Part shown: positions 34,792 through 43,492 of the stretch, piece by piece | Layout of the letters: the number at the start of each line of letters is the position of its first letter | Position numbering within the stretch: the first letter of the stretch is position 1 | From: Hyphomicrobium sulfonivorans | GTDB lineage: Bacteria; Pseudomonadota; Alphaproteobacteria; Rhizobiales; Hyphomicrobiaceae | NCBI RefSeq assembly: GCF_013306565.1 | Contig: NZ_PZPO01000004.1 | Span: forward strand, 496,001-560,000 | DNA: 64,000 bases | Direction: 5' to 3' | Notes under the pieces: generated by a model | Databases searched by the model: none | What the model saw: the letters and a program-made list of their open reading frames with translations, nothing else | What the model was told of the DNA's origin: nothing | Translations under genes and position numbers: made by a program

Positions 34792-35115
34792 ATGCGAAAG
34801 CCACCGCGTATAAAGCTTCCCTCGCCAATTCATGCCGGCGCTATCATCGAGATCCGCACACTGGCAACGCACGTGATGGAAACCGGCAACCGCAAGGATG
34901 GCGCCGGCAACATCATCCCGCGCAATATCATTCATACCTTCACGGCCAGCTTCAACGACAGCGAAGTATTCTCTGCCGATCTCAATTCAGGGATTTCGCC
35001 TAACCCCTACATCGCGTTTTTTATGAAGGTGCCGGGATCGGGCACGCTTACGCTGTCATGGCAGGACGACAGCGGCACCACGACGGTTGAGAAGATTGCG
35101 ATCAACGTCACCTGA
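34792..35115 (+). CDS. soxZ: Sulfur oxidation protein SoxZ
   Basis: 107-aa SoxZ partner of SoxY, with no leader of its own: it is exported by the Tat pathway as a complex with SoxY. ATG 34792 has GGGAGG 5 bases upstream. Segments typical of SoxZ are PRIKLPSPIHAGAIIEIRTLATHVMETGNRK, IPRNIIHTFTASFND, ADLNSGISPNPYIAFF and the final beta strands. It converges with a membrane protein gene on the other strand after 13 bases. No soxA, soxX, soxB, soxC or soxD is present in the window. Confidence 0.93.
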   Translation: MRKPPRIKLPSPIHAGAIIEIRTLATHVMETGNRKDGAGNIIPRNIIHTFTASFNDSEVFSADLNSGISPNPYIAFFMKVPGSGTLTLSWQDDSGTTTVEKIAINVT

Positions 35116-35128
35116 ACACGCAGCGCAG

Positions 35129-35902
35129 CTATGTGCGTGGTTTCGGCGGCGCTATCTGTTTCGGGGCCGCAGCATCCGAGCGTGGCGGAAAAAATCTCTC
35201 CAATCCCAGCCGCGCAGTCAAAGCGCGTGATCTTTCAGCCAACGACTTCATGCTAGCGCGCAGAAACTGCTTCAGCCCGTCATATGACGCGCGCAACGTC
35301 GGCATCCATCGCTGCCAACCGGCCCGCAGCGACCGCATCGTCCGCCACTTGATCACGCGGCCCACGCGCCAGACCCAGGACGCGCGCAACCAGGCGAACA
35401 CACGGCCCTTCCACGGAATGAATTTGTTGTACGCATAGGCGAACCAGCCGATCTGCATCAGTGCCGGCTGCGTCAGCTCGAATATGCGCGCGATCAGCGC
35501 CGTCGAAATGATCTTGGCTAAAAAGATCACGATCAGCGCGACGATGAAATGGCCGGTGGCGAACATATAGACGCCGATCAGCTTGGCCGGGATCAGCACC
35601 ACGCTCGGCACGGTGAACACCAGCAAAGCGCCATAGGGCGGCAACGCGGCGATGGAGCGCTCCAGGTGCGCCCACAGCGGAAAACGCGCGAGCCTTGCCA
35701 GCGCGGCGCTGAGCGGACGCCAGCCCCACTCCTCGAACACGACGATCAGCGCTGCGAGAACATTAAGCGCAAACAGCAGCGGCGGTCGCAGCAGCAGCCA
35801 TACCTGCCTGATGCCGGCAACAAGCAAACGGACCACGCCAGTTAGTCCGCGCACCAATCGACGGAGCGTCTCTGTCAGTAATCTGTTAACCGAAAAACTC
35901 AT
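35129..35902 (-). CDS. Integral membrane protein of unknown function
   Basis: About 257-aa protein. ATG 35902 is chosen as the start of the likely conserved part. An amphipathic, Arg/Leu-rich N terminus (NRLLTETLRRLVRGLTGVVRLLVAGI) is followed by about three membrane helices (about residues 38-57, 84-105, 115-140) and a basic C-terminal domain rich in Trp/Arg (WKGRVFAWLRASWVWRVGR). I do not recognise the family with confidence; similar proteins with VLIPAKLIGVYMFATGHF segments occur in Bradyrhizobiaceae. Its placement next to soxZ may be incidental. Confidence 0.65.
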   Translation of the reverse strand: MSFSVNRLLTETLRRLVRGLTGVVRLLVAGIRQVWLLLRPPLLFALNVLAALIVVFEEWGWRPLSAALARLARFPLWAHLERSIAALPPYGALLVFTVPSVVLIPAKLIGVYMFATGHFIVALIVIFLAKIISTALIARIFELTQPALMQIGWFAYAYNKFIPWKGRVFAWLRASWVWRVGRVIKWRTMRSLRAGWQRWMPTLRASYDGLKQFLRASMKSLAERSRALTARLGLERFFPPRSDAAAPKQIAPPKPRT

Positions 35903-36194
35903 GGGACTGATTTCCGTCAGGCCGCCCACCGACCGAGAACGACCATAGCCGCAGAGCCTAAGCGGACGGATAACAGCGCCATTGCCCGAATGGTCTTTTC
36001 TCGCCGCCAGCGACAATCCCGGTGTTCAACGGCCCCGTTTTCCTCTCATGCGCGAACGCAGCCAAAGCATTTCCACCGGCGCATAGCTCAATTGCATAGC
36101 ATCTCGGCGGAAAGCATTGACGGACGCCTGACAGTTCTATACTCTTATGGTCAACAATAAAGACAACAACGCTACGACCACAAGGAACGCCCCA

Positions 36195-36635
36195 ATGAGA
36201 CTAGCAACTTTCGCAACGTTCGCCGCAGTCATCATCGGCTTGAGCGGTGCAGCACTGGCAGCAGAGCACGAGATTAAGGTCAAGAACGCAGACGGCAAGG
36301 GCAAGTTCATGGTGTTCGAGCCTGACTTCCTGCGCGTCGAGCCCGGCGACACAGTGAAGTTCGTCGTCGTCGACAAAAATCATAACGCCGAAGCCATTCC
36401 TCAGGTTTGGCCGGAAGGCGTCGAACAGCTCAAGGGCGAGTTCAATCAGGACGCTGAGTTCGTGGCTGAGAAGCCCGGTTACTACGGCATCAAGTGCCTT
36501 CCCCATTACGGCATGGGCATGACGGCGCTGATCGTAGCAGGCGAGCCGACCAATCAGGCTCAGCTCGATGCCTACAAGCCCGCAGGTGGCGCCAAGAAGC
36601 GTTGGGACGCGATCCTGGAAAACCTGAAGAAATAA
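36195..36635 (+). CDS. Pseudoazurin (type 1 copper electron carrier)
   Basis: 146-aa periplasmic blue copper protein. The start at ATG 36195 has AAGGAACGCC upstream and begins the leader MRLATFATFAAVIIGLSGAALA. The mature part shows the four copper ligands: His in DKNHNAEAIP, and Cys-x2-His-x4-Met in IKCLPHYGMGMTALI. These are exactly the pattern of pseudoazurins. The protein delivers single electrons to periplasmic acceptors such as copper nitrite reductase or oxidases, none of which lies here. Its nearness to soxYZ suggests it could take electrons from sulfur oxidation. It ends in a terminator at 36713-36749. Confidence 0.93.
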   Translation: MRLATFATFAAVIIGLSGAALAAEHEIKVKNADGKGKFMVFEPDFLRVEPGDTVKFVVVDKNHNAEAIPQVWPEGVEQLKGEFNQDAEFVAEKPGYYGIKCLPHYGMGMTALIVAGEPTNQAQLDAYKPAGGAKKRWDAILENLKK

Positions 36636-36712
36636 TTTCGGGCGGCTACCCGCTTCCCCCGAACGGTGCTGGCGACGATCCCTGGATGGCACCCGTGTCG
36701 TTGCCGCGCCCG

Positions 36713-36749
36713 TGCCGGCCGCTCCCCAGGCGGCCGGCATCTCTTTTTC
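36713..36749 (+). terminator. Terminator after pseudoazurin
   Basis: GCCGGCCG and CGGCCGGC form a GC-rich 8-base stem with a 9-base loop, followed by ATCTC and a run of T residues. It lies 77 bases after the pseudoazurin stop codon. Confidence 0.85.
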
Positions 36750-36797
36750 CGGTCAGCGCTGCTTGAGTATGTCTCAGCGGCGCTGCCCGGAATTTTT

Positions 36798-38738
36798 TTA
36801 GCGTTTCATCAATCGAATATCTTCGCTGGTCAGGGCTCCGGCGCGCTCGGCATCTTCCAATGCGTGGGCCAGTTCCTCGCGGGCCTTTTCCGCCTCGCGC
36901 TGATGCGCCCACAATTCCGCGTAAAGGCCACCGCTGGAAATCAGCTCCGTATGGGTGCCCTGCTCCATCACGCGGCCTTTTTCCATCACCAGAATGCGAT
37001 CCGCGTTGATGATCGTCGACAGCCGGTGCGCGATTACCAGCGACGTACGCTCGCGCGATACTTCATCCAGCGCTGCCTGAATGTCGCGCTCGGTATGGCT
37101 GTCGAGCGCGCTGGTCGCTTCATCCAGGATGAGAATCGGCGGCCCCTTGAGTATCGTCCGCGCAATAGCCACGCGCTGCTTTTCGCCGCCCGACAGCTTC
37201 AGGCCACGCTCGCCAACCTTCGTTTCATAGCCCTCCGGCAGAGAACGGATGAACGAATCGATCTGCGCCAGTTGCGCTGCCCGGTAGATCTCCTCATCCG
37301 GTGCATCGGGCCGGCCATATTTGATGTTGTAAAAGATGGTGTCATTGAACAGCACACTGTCCTGCGGCACCACGCCGATCGCTGCACGCAGGCTTTTCTG
37401 CGTCACGTCGCGAATGTTCTGACCGTCAATTGTGATCGCGCCGGACGTCACATCATAAAAGCGGAACATCAGACGCGCGAGCGTGGACTTGCCGGCGCCC
37501 GATGGCCCGACGATGGCCACCATCTTGCCAGCCGGCACCGTGAACGTGATGTCGTGCAGCACCTGCCGCTTGCCGGCGTCGTAAAAGAAATCTACGTGGT
37601 TGAAGCGAATCTCACCCCGACTGACAACAAGCGGCTTTGCTCCGGGGCGATCCTCGATTTCCGGCGCTTCGCCCAGCAGCGAGAACATCTGCTCCAGATC
37701 GACCAGGCCCTGCTTGATCTCGCGATAGACCATGCCGAGAAAATTGAGCGGCATATAAAGTTGGATCAACATCGCGTTGATCATCACAAACTCGCCGATG
37801 GTGTGCGTTCCCATCACCACGCCGCGTCCTGCCATCAGCATGCAGGCCGTCATACCCAGCGTGAAGATCAGCGTCTGGCCGGTATTGAGAATGGCGAGCC
37901 AGCGGAATGTCTTGATCGCGGCGCGCTCATAGCGCGCCATTGAATCGTCAAAGCGGCGCGCCTCCAGTTCCTCGTTGCCGAAGTGTTTGACGGTTTCAAA
38001 GTTGAGAAGGCTATCGACCGCCTTGGTGTTAGCTTCGGTGTCGCTGTCATTCATCTCACGGCGAACAGCAATACGCCGCTCGCTGGCCGCGAAGGTGAAC
38101 CACATGTACGCGCCGACGGTCACGTACATGATCGCGACATAACGCCAGTCGAAGTAGTAGAGCAGCATGCCCGAGACGAGCAGCAGCTCCACCACCGTCG
38201 GCACTACGTTGAGGATGCCCATGCGGATGATGAGCTCGACACCGCGCGTCGCCCGTTCGATCACGCGCGAGAGGCCGCCTGTGCGCCGCTCCAGATGGAA
38301 CCGCAACGACAACCTGTGCAGGTGCGCGAAGGTGCGGTTGTTGAGCGCGCGCACCGCGTTCTGCCCCACCTCGGTGAAGATAAGGTCGCGCACCTGATTG
38401 AGCGCCATCATCAGCACACGGCCGGTGCCGTAGGCCAGGATCAGCATCGCGATGCCAACGGCGACACTGTACATCCCGGAGCTGCCCGTGCCCGCCGCCT
38501 CGGCGAGCCGATCGGTGGCGTCCTTGTAGAATACCGGCACCGAAACGGTGACGATCTTGGCCAGCAGCAGAACCCCAAACGCCACCACCACACGCACACG
38601 TAAATCGCGTCGATCGGCGGGCCAGACCAAGGGCAGCAACCCACGTAGCGCATCCCAGTGGCTGGGGCGCCGGGTGAGATAGTCCTGGCCGTTGCGGGTA
38701 TCGCTGGAGGCGGCGCCGGGCGCCGATGGAGATGACAT
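36798..38738 (-). CDS. Atm1-type ABC transporter (half-transporter, exporter of glutathione-sulfur species)
   Basis: 646-aa half-transporter with an N-terminal six-helix domain (about 45-340) and a C-terminal ATPase. Walker A GPSGAGKSTLARL, signature LKLSGGEKQRVAIA and Walker B ILILDEATSALDS are intact. The transmembrane domain carries Atm1-type segments such as VRDLIFTEVGQNAVRALNNRTFAHLHRLSLRFHLERRTGG and SLLNFETVKHFGNE, which bind glutathione derivatives in alphaproteobacterial Atm1. It exports glutathione, glutathione persulfide or heavy-metal conjugates. Its place beside sulfide- and SoxYZ-linked genes fits persulfide handling, but this is inference. Confidence 0.92.
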   Translation of the reverse strand: MSSPSAPGAASSDTRNGQDYLTRRPSHWDALRGLLPLVWPADRRDLRVRVVVAFGVLLLAKIVTVSVPVFYKDATDRLAEAAGTGSSGMYSVAVGIAMLILAYGTGRVLMMALNQVRDLIFTEVGQNAVRALNNRTFAHLHRLSLRFHLERRTGGLSRVIERATRGVELIIRMGILNVVPTVVELLLVSGMLLYYFDWRYVAIMYVTVGAYMWFTFAASERRIAVRREMNDSDTEANTKAVDSLLNFETVKHFGNEELEARRFDDSMARYERAAIKTFRWLAILNTGQTLIFTLGMTACMLMAGRGVVMGTHTIGEFVMINAMLIQLYMPLNFLGMVYREIKQGLVDLEQMFSLLGEAPEIEDRPGAKPLVVSRGEIRFNHVDFFYDAGKRQVLHDITFTVPAGKMVAIVGPSGAGKSTLARLMFRFYDVTSGAITIDGQNIRDVTQKSLRAAIGVVPQDSVLFNDTIFYNIKYGRPDAPDEEIYRAAQLAQIDSFIRSLPEGYETKVGERGLKLSGGEKQRVAIARTILKGPPILILDEATSALDSHTERDIQAALDEVSRERTSLVIAHRLSTIINADRILVMEKGRVMEQGTHTELISSGGLYAELWAHQREAEKAREELAHALEDAERAGALTSEDIRLMKR

Positions 38739-38994
38739 TAGGGCTTATGAACCTTGATGTAGAAACGGCGCGAAAGGCGCGCGCATGCCGCCGCAACGGC
38801 GAGCCCGCCAGTCATCGGCGCAACTCGGGGGTGCGGGTGATTGCGCTAGCATAGCCGGTTTTTAGCCGGTGTCCGAGTGAGCGCGCGAATTGCGACCAGA
38901 TGCGACGGGACGCAGCCCGCGGCCAACTACAGCATGCGCTGACGCACCTGATCGCGGCGCGCCAGTTCACGCCCCGACGAGAGGCGATTCCGGA

Positions 38995-41739
38995 TCAGCC
39001 GCGATGGTTGCGACGGATCACGCGGGTGCTTTTATGCTTCGCCCCAACCTTGCGGTACTGGCGACGCTCAACCTTCACCACACGCGGCCCGACATAAGTT
39101 GCGCCCGCAGCCAGCCGCTGTTTGCGCGGCGTAGCTTTGGCACAAAGGCAGGCGCACTGGCGCACTCGGTAACCGCGCTTGAGCGCAGGCGCAGTACGAA
39201 CAACCGATGACGCCTGCGCCAAACGGTGCTGGCGCTGGCGGTACGCATGCTTTGCGGGTTTGCCATGGTGCGAGCGCGCGATCTTCCGCCCTGACGAGCG
39301 AACCGCATAGGCCTTTTTACCGGCACTGCCGGTGGCATGGACGGGCACGCGCTTGCGCGACTTCTTCTTGGCGACAGGCGGGCTCACCTCTGCCGTCAGC
39401 ACTTCCTTACGTGCCTTGGGCACGCCGGTCGCGGTTGAAGGCACGGCCGGCTTGCGTTCCGGAGCTTGCTGAGCCGCCGGCTTGGGCTTGCGCTCAGGCG
39501 CGGATGCCGTCTTGCGTTCAGGCTTCCCAGGCTTTGGCGCTGTAGCTGCTGGCTTCTGCGCAGGCGCGTCGACCTGCTTCGACGCCGTTGCACGCGCGGC
39601 TGGCTTCTTCTCAGGAGAGACCGGCGTTTTCTTTTCCGGCACCGTCACATCCGGGGATTTCGCCGATGTCTGCGCCTTCGCACCGTTTGATGCCGCCACA
39701 TCCTTGGACGCGGGGCGAGCATTGTTGGAAGCACCTGACGCGTCTTCAGAGGCGCGGGACTCATCTTTAGAGGCGCGGGACGCGACATCCCCACCCTTCG
39801 AGTTGGCCGCAACCTTTGGCGCAGTCGCGATCGAGGAGTGCTCCATCACGACCGTCTCACCGGCGGGCACACCGGAGCGGGCCAGCTCCGACGCAGGCGG
39901 TACCGGCGAAAGATCCACGCCGCCCTTCGATGTCGTCGGCAACGGCGATGGCACCGGCGCTGTGTATGACCTGATCGTCTCGTCGGCTATCGAAGCGCCG
40001 TCGTTCTGCGCCGCTGGTGGAACCACCGCGGGTGCATCGCCGGACTTCGCCCGACCAGCCGCCGCAGCCGCTGGCACTTTCGCCTCGGCCAGAGCAACTT
40101 GCTGTTCGCGATCAGCCTTCGCGCGCGCCGCCGCGATCCGGCGCTCAGCTTCGGCCTCGATCTCTGCCTGCCGCTTGGCTTCCGCCTCGGCTTCGGCCAC
40201 CGCAGCGCGTTCAGCCGCTTCTTCAGCCGCGCGCCGGGATTTGGCTTCAGCTTCTACAGCGGCCTTGCGGCGCGTTTCCGCTTCGGCTGCAAGCCGCTGC
40301 TCTTCAGCCTGCCGTTTGGCTTCCGCCTCTTTCCGGGCGCGCTCGGCCGCTTCAGCCGCAAGACGCTGCTGCTCCTCGGCCAGACGCTTTGCTTCGGCTT
40401 CCTGCGCGGCCTTGGCCTTCGCGGCAACATCGGCCAGGCGCTGCGCTTCGGATGCGCGCGCCTGCTCGGCAGCCTTGGCAATCCGCCGTGCTTCCTCTTC
40501 GCGCTTGACGCGCGCCTCTTCCGCAGCCGCAGCGGACAGCAAACGGCGCGCCTCCGCCTCTGTGCGTGCAATCTCAGCGGCGCGTTCGGCCTCGGCCTGC
40601 TCCGCCCGACGCTGCTCCTCCGCCGCACGCACGGCCTGAGCTTTCGTTTCAATCTCCGCCAGACGGCGCGCTTCCGATGCCTTCGCCAGATTGGTGGCGC
40701 GGGCAATGCGCTGTGCTTCCTGCTGACGCTTCGCGGTGGCATCTGCCTCAGCGGCCAGACGCTGCTTTGCCTCTTCCGCCGCCAGCTGCGCTTTTTCAGC
40801 CGCTGCACGCTGGGCTTCGGCGGCCGCATCCGCTGCGAGGCGTTGCGCCTCCGCTTCACGCGCAATCTTGTTCTTCGCCGTTACATCCGCCAGACGCCTT
40901 GCCTCGGATTCCCTGGCAAGGCTCGTCTGCTCCGTCAGCGCAACGGTTGCCGCTTCGCGCTTGGCCTTGCGCTCAGCCTCAGCGCGCCGCTTGCTGGCGC
41001 GATCGGCCACCAGTTCCTTCGGCATAGCGATAGCAGCGGGAGAACCGGCAGGTGCGGGAGCACCGCCGGCCGTATCGGCGCGGCTGACCTTAACCGGCGG
41101 TGCCTTCTGCTCCTCCGGCTGCGCAAATTCGCTCGGCTCGCCCGGCAGCAGTTCGCGCAGCGGCTTGACGATCTCGTTGCGATAACTGCGGTTGGCACGC
41201 GCCAGCCAGTCGCGCACCGATTCCACAAAGCCGCCCCAGCCATGCGGCTCAGGGCTCTCGCCGCCCGCAGACGCGTTTGCGTTCTCGGGGGCGCCGGTTG
41301 CAGCGGCTATGATCGTGCCGGTTGAAATGCCATTGCGTTCAAAGGTGGCGGCCCAGTTCTCGCCGCTGCGCAACTGGGCAACAACAACGCCGTCATAGGT
41401 TTTGGCCGAACGGGCCAGCCAGTCCCAGACCGGAGCCAGCGCAGTATCGATCGTGGTCTCGGGCGTGCTCGCGTCGCCGCCCTTGGGATTGGCATCAGAA
41501 GCCACAGTCTCAGCGGCAGCAGGCGCAGCAACAGCGTTTTTCTTTTGATCCGGGGCCAGAAGATCGGAAAACTCTTCCGAGGCAGCCTTGGCCAGATCCT
41601 CGGCCTGCTGACGGACACCGCTCGGCGTCGCTGGCTGGCGCTCTTCGGCCCAAGCCTCGACCGGGGCCAAAACCGGGGCAATGACGGAGTTGGCCATACC
41701 AAAGACGGCCAACGCGAAAACGATACGCTTACTCGACAT
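38995..41739 (-). CDS. Large secreted Ala/Glu/Lys-rich coiled-coil protein, unknown
   Basis: About 914 aa. A signal peptide (MSSKRIVFALAVFGMANSVIAPVLA) is followed by two copies of a degenerate motif, VWDWLARSAKTYDGVVVAQLR (about 104-124) and VRDWLARANRSYRNEIVKPLR (about 175-195). Then comes a very long charged alpha-helical stretch (about 265-600) of Ala/Glu/Arg heptads typical of TolA-like helices. Last come a Pro/Lys linker and a strongly basic C terminus rich in Arg/Lys/His (VKVERRQYRKVGAKHKS). I do not recognise the family. A periplasm-spanning or peptidoglycan/DNA-binding role is plausible. ATG 41739 chosen as the leader start; the upstream frame to 41922 lacks a leader. Confidence 0.75.
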   Translation of the reverse strand: MSSKRIVFALAVFGMANSVIAPVLAPVEAWAEERQPATPSGVRQQAEDLAKAASEEFSDLLAPDQKKNAVAAPAAAETVASDANPKGGDASTPETTIDTALAPVWDWLARSAKTYDGVVVAQLRSGENWAATFERNGISTGTIIAAATGAPENANASAGGESPEPHGWGGFVESVRDWLARANRSYRNEIVKPLRELLPGEPSEFAQPEEQKAPPVKVSRADTAGGAPAPAGSPAAIAMPKELVADRASKRRAEAERKAKREAATVALTEQTSLARESEARRLADVTAKNKIAREAEAQRLAADAAAEAQRAAAEKAQLAAEEAKQRLAAEADATAKRQQEAQRIARATNLAKASEARRLAEIETKAQAVRAAEEQRRAEQAEAERAAEIARTEAEARRLLSAAAAEEARVKREEEARRIAKAAEQARASEAQRLADVAAKAKAAQEAEAKRLAEEQQRLAAEAAERARKEAEAKRQAEEQRLAAEAETRRKAAVEAEAKSRRAAEEAAERAAVAEAEAEAKRQAEIEAEAERRIAAARAKADREQQVALAEAKVPAAAAAGRAKSGDAPAVVPPAAQNDGASIADETIRSYTAPVPSPLPTTSKGGVDLSPVPPASELARSGVPAGETVVMEHSSIATAPKVAANSKGGDVASRASKDESRASEDASGASNNARPASKDVAASNGAKAQTSAKSPDVTVPEKKTPVSPEKKPAARATASKQVDAPAQKPAATAPKPGKPERKTASAPERKPKPAAQQAPERKPAVPSTATGVPKARKEVLTAEVSPPVAKKKSRKRVPVHATGSAGKKAYAVRSSGRKIARSHHGKPAKHAYRQRQHRLAQASSVVRTAPALKRGYRVRQCACLCAKATPRKQRLAAGATYVGPRVVKVERRQYRKVGAKHKSTRVIRRNHRG

Positions 41740-41975
41740 GGAACGCCCGCACCCTACCCGCATAACCCCAGCGGGACCGCTATTTGTGGCGGTTCTCTGA
41801 CGGCCGCCAAGTTTATCCAAATCATTAAGCACATGACGGGCGGTGAGCCAAACCGTCATCAAAAAATCGGATAATGGGTTGATGCTGTGCAACAGGTCGG
41901 CACTGCGAAAACGGCCCGACAATCACCATATGGGTCTATGTCGCCGGATCATCCGGCCCCAAAACGGACCTTTGA

Positions 41976-42608
41976 ATGAGCACGAAGAATATCAACGGAA
42001 ACAACGATTTCGCCGCAACCCCACGCAACGTCTGCGTCTATTGCGGCTCCGGCCCTGGCATCAACCCCGCCTATGTCGAAGCAGCACGCACGCTGGGTGC
42101 TGCCCTCGCCGCCAACGGCATCGGCCTTGTTTACGGCGGCGGCAGCCTTGGCCTGATGGGCGAAGTTGCTGCGACCACACTGAAGCATGGCGGCCGCGTC
42201 ACCGGCATCATCCCCGGCTTCCTGATCGAACGCGAAGCCATGATGGACGACGTCGACGAGCTGATCGTCACCGACAACATGCATCAGCGCAAACAGCTCA
42301 TGTTCGATCACTCGGATGCGTTCGTCGCCCTGCCCGGTGGCATCGGCACGCTTGAAGAACTGGTGGAGCAGCTGACGTGGGCGCAGCTCGGCCAGCACAA
42401 GAAGCCGATCATCGTCGCCAACATTGCGGGCTTCTGGACGCCATTCCTCAACCTGCTGTCGCACATGAAGTCCGACGCCTTCATCCGGGCCGGTCTCGAC
42501 GTGCGCTTTACGGTTGTCGGCGAGGCCAGCCAGATCGTGCCAGCAGTGCTCGGCGCATGGGCGCCGCAGCGTGAAGCCACCGACGAAGCGATCCTCGCCA
42601 AGTTCTAG
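41976..42608 (+). CDS. LOG-type cytokinin riboside 5'-monophosphate phosphoribohydrolase
   Basis: 210-aa protein of the TIGR00730 Rossmann-fold family (LOG). Diagnostic segments are YCGSGPGINPAYVEAA (about 22-37), YGGGSLGLMGEVA (about 53-65) and LPGGIGTLEELVEQLTW (about 114-130), the last containing the PGGxGTxxE catalytic motif. These enzymes release free bases from nucleoside monophosphates; the bacterial substrate may be AMP-like. It is common in all bacteria and does not by itself indicate plant hormone production. Single-gene unit, convergent with the DsbB-like gene. Confidence 0.93.
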   Translation: MSTKNINGNNDFAATPRNVCVYCGSGPGINPAYVEAARTLGAALAANGIGLVYGGGSLGLMGEVAATTLKHGGRVTGIIPGFLIEREAMMDDVDELIVTDNMHQRKQLMFDHSDAFVALPGGIGTLEELVEQLTWAQLGQHKKPIIVANIAGFWTPFLNLLSHMKSDAFIRAGLDVRFTVVGEASQIVPAVLGAWAPQREATDEAILAKF

Positions 42609-42655
42609 ACGCGGATTGCAGACGGTCGGTTCGAAGGCCAGCCGCGCGGCACCTG

Positions 42656-43213
42656 TTACTGCAGCAGTTCGTAATGCACCGGATTGCCAGGGCACGATGC
42701 GAACCCACACTCAAGCAACACGCTGGCCGCATTGAGCGCGGTCAGCGCCATGACAAGCGCAACCGCGCCCATCTCGAACTGGCCGCGCCGAGGCGTTGCA
42801 TCGGCTGCATCGGATCGCGAGAACTGGCCGCCGAAACACAGCATCACGGCGGCCGCAAAGATTCCCGCAACGAAAACGATGAATGCCCACGTGTAAAAAT
42901 GATAGCCCATGAAGGCCGAGCCGAAGCCGGCATCGCCCGGCATGATGTGCAGCAGGATCTGCCGCGCGGCTACCGAAGCGCCCAGCAGCGCTGCAAACAG
43001 CACCAGCGCGTAATGCAGCGGCTTAGGCCCGAAACGGATGGTCAGGATGGGCCCCACGGCCATCGCCACGAACGCCACCCGCTGCAACAGACATAGCGGG
43101 CACGGCAGCTCATCGTAGGCAAGCTGCCAGTAAAACGCGACCAGCAGCACCGCCGAAATCGCATAAAGCGCCAACGCGTTCAGCCTCACAGCCTGTTGCG
43201 CACTGATGTCCAT
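42656..43213 (-). CDS. Disulfide bond formation protein B-like (DsbB family)
   Basis: 185-aa inner-membrane protein with four helices that re-oxidises a periplasmic thiol oxidase with quinone. First periplasmic pair is in LPCPLCLLQR (about residues 37-40). The second pair would be the cysteines in LLECGFASCPGNP near the C terminus, an unusual place: classical DsbB has this pair in the second periplasmic loop. The layout fits the short DsbB-like (DsbI-type) proteins of alphaproteobacteria. AGGAGA precedes the ATG. No dsbA lies in the window. Confidence 0.88.
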   Translation of the reverse strand: MDISAQQAVRLNALALYAISAVLLVAFYWQLAYDELPCPLCLLQRVAFVAMAVGPILTIRFGPKPLHYALVLFAALLGASVAARQILLHIMPGDAGFGSAFMGYHFYTWAFIVFVAGIFAAAVMLCFGGQFSRSDAADATPRRGQFEMGAVALVMALTALNAASVLLECGFASCPGNPVHYELLQ

Positions 43214-43232
43214 CGATCGGTCGTCTCCTGGA

Positions 43233-43336
43233 GTGCTTCCGGAAAAGTGGGTACCGGCTTTCCGATAAGAAGCACGGGTTGAGAGAGTGATTCCGGAAAA
43301 GTGGCGCCCGGTTTTCCGAAACGCTGAAAGGCTCTA
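43233..43336. repeat. Palindromic repeat family, copy E (two units)
   Basis: Unit one 43233-43275 (GTGCTTCCGGAAAAGTGGG..CCGATAAGAAGCAC), 20 bases upstream of the DsbB-like ATG. A second, altered unit follows (43286-43336), ending in CTGAAAGGCTCTAG. The final CTAG on the plus strand, TAG on the minus strand, is the stop codon of the 52-aa gene that ends at 43334. Confidence 0.88.
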
Positions 43337-43492
43337 GAACGAAAGCGGCAACTCGGTTGTGGCATGGCGCATGAACAGCGCCGTCGCGAAGATCAGCCCG
43401 GCGAAGAACACATACAGCGCCGTTGTTGGCTGATGCCGCCAGGCAAGCCACATCGCGAGACCGAAATTCAGGAACGCGATAAAAAATTCCAC
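43334..43492 (-). CDS. 52-aa membrane protein, previously below ORF cut-offs
   Basis: Small open frame starting at GTG 43492 with AGGAGAG 6 bases upstream. The protein MEFFIAFLNFGLAMWLAWRH-(32 aa) has two hydrophobic helices (residues 2-18 and about 25-42) around a short HQPTTA turn. It ends RHATTELPLSF. The TAG stop lies at the edge of palindromic repeat E. The clear Shine-Dalgarno, long stretch of transmembrane-type residues and codon choice support it as a real gene. I know no function. The neighbours are DsbB-like and M48-like membrane proteins. Confidence 0.65.
   Translation of the reverse strand: MEFFIAFLNFGLAMWLAWRHQPTTALYVFFAGLIFATALFMRHATTELPLSF

Noticed and set aside
39482..40639. 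385-codon frame antisense to the coiled-coil protein
   Set aside because: Low-complexity mirror of the Ala/Glu/Arg repeats, with no motifs or start signals.
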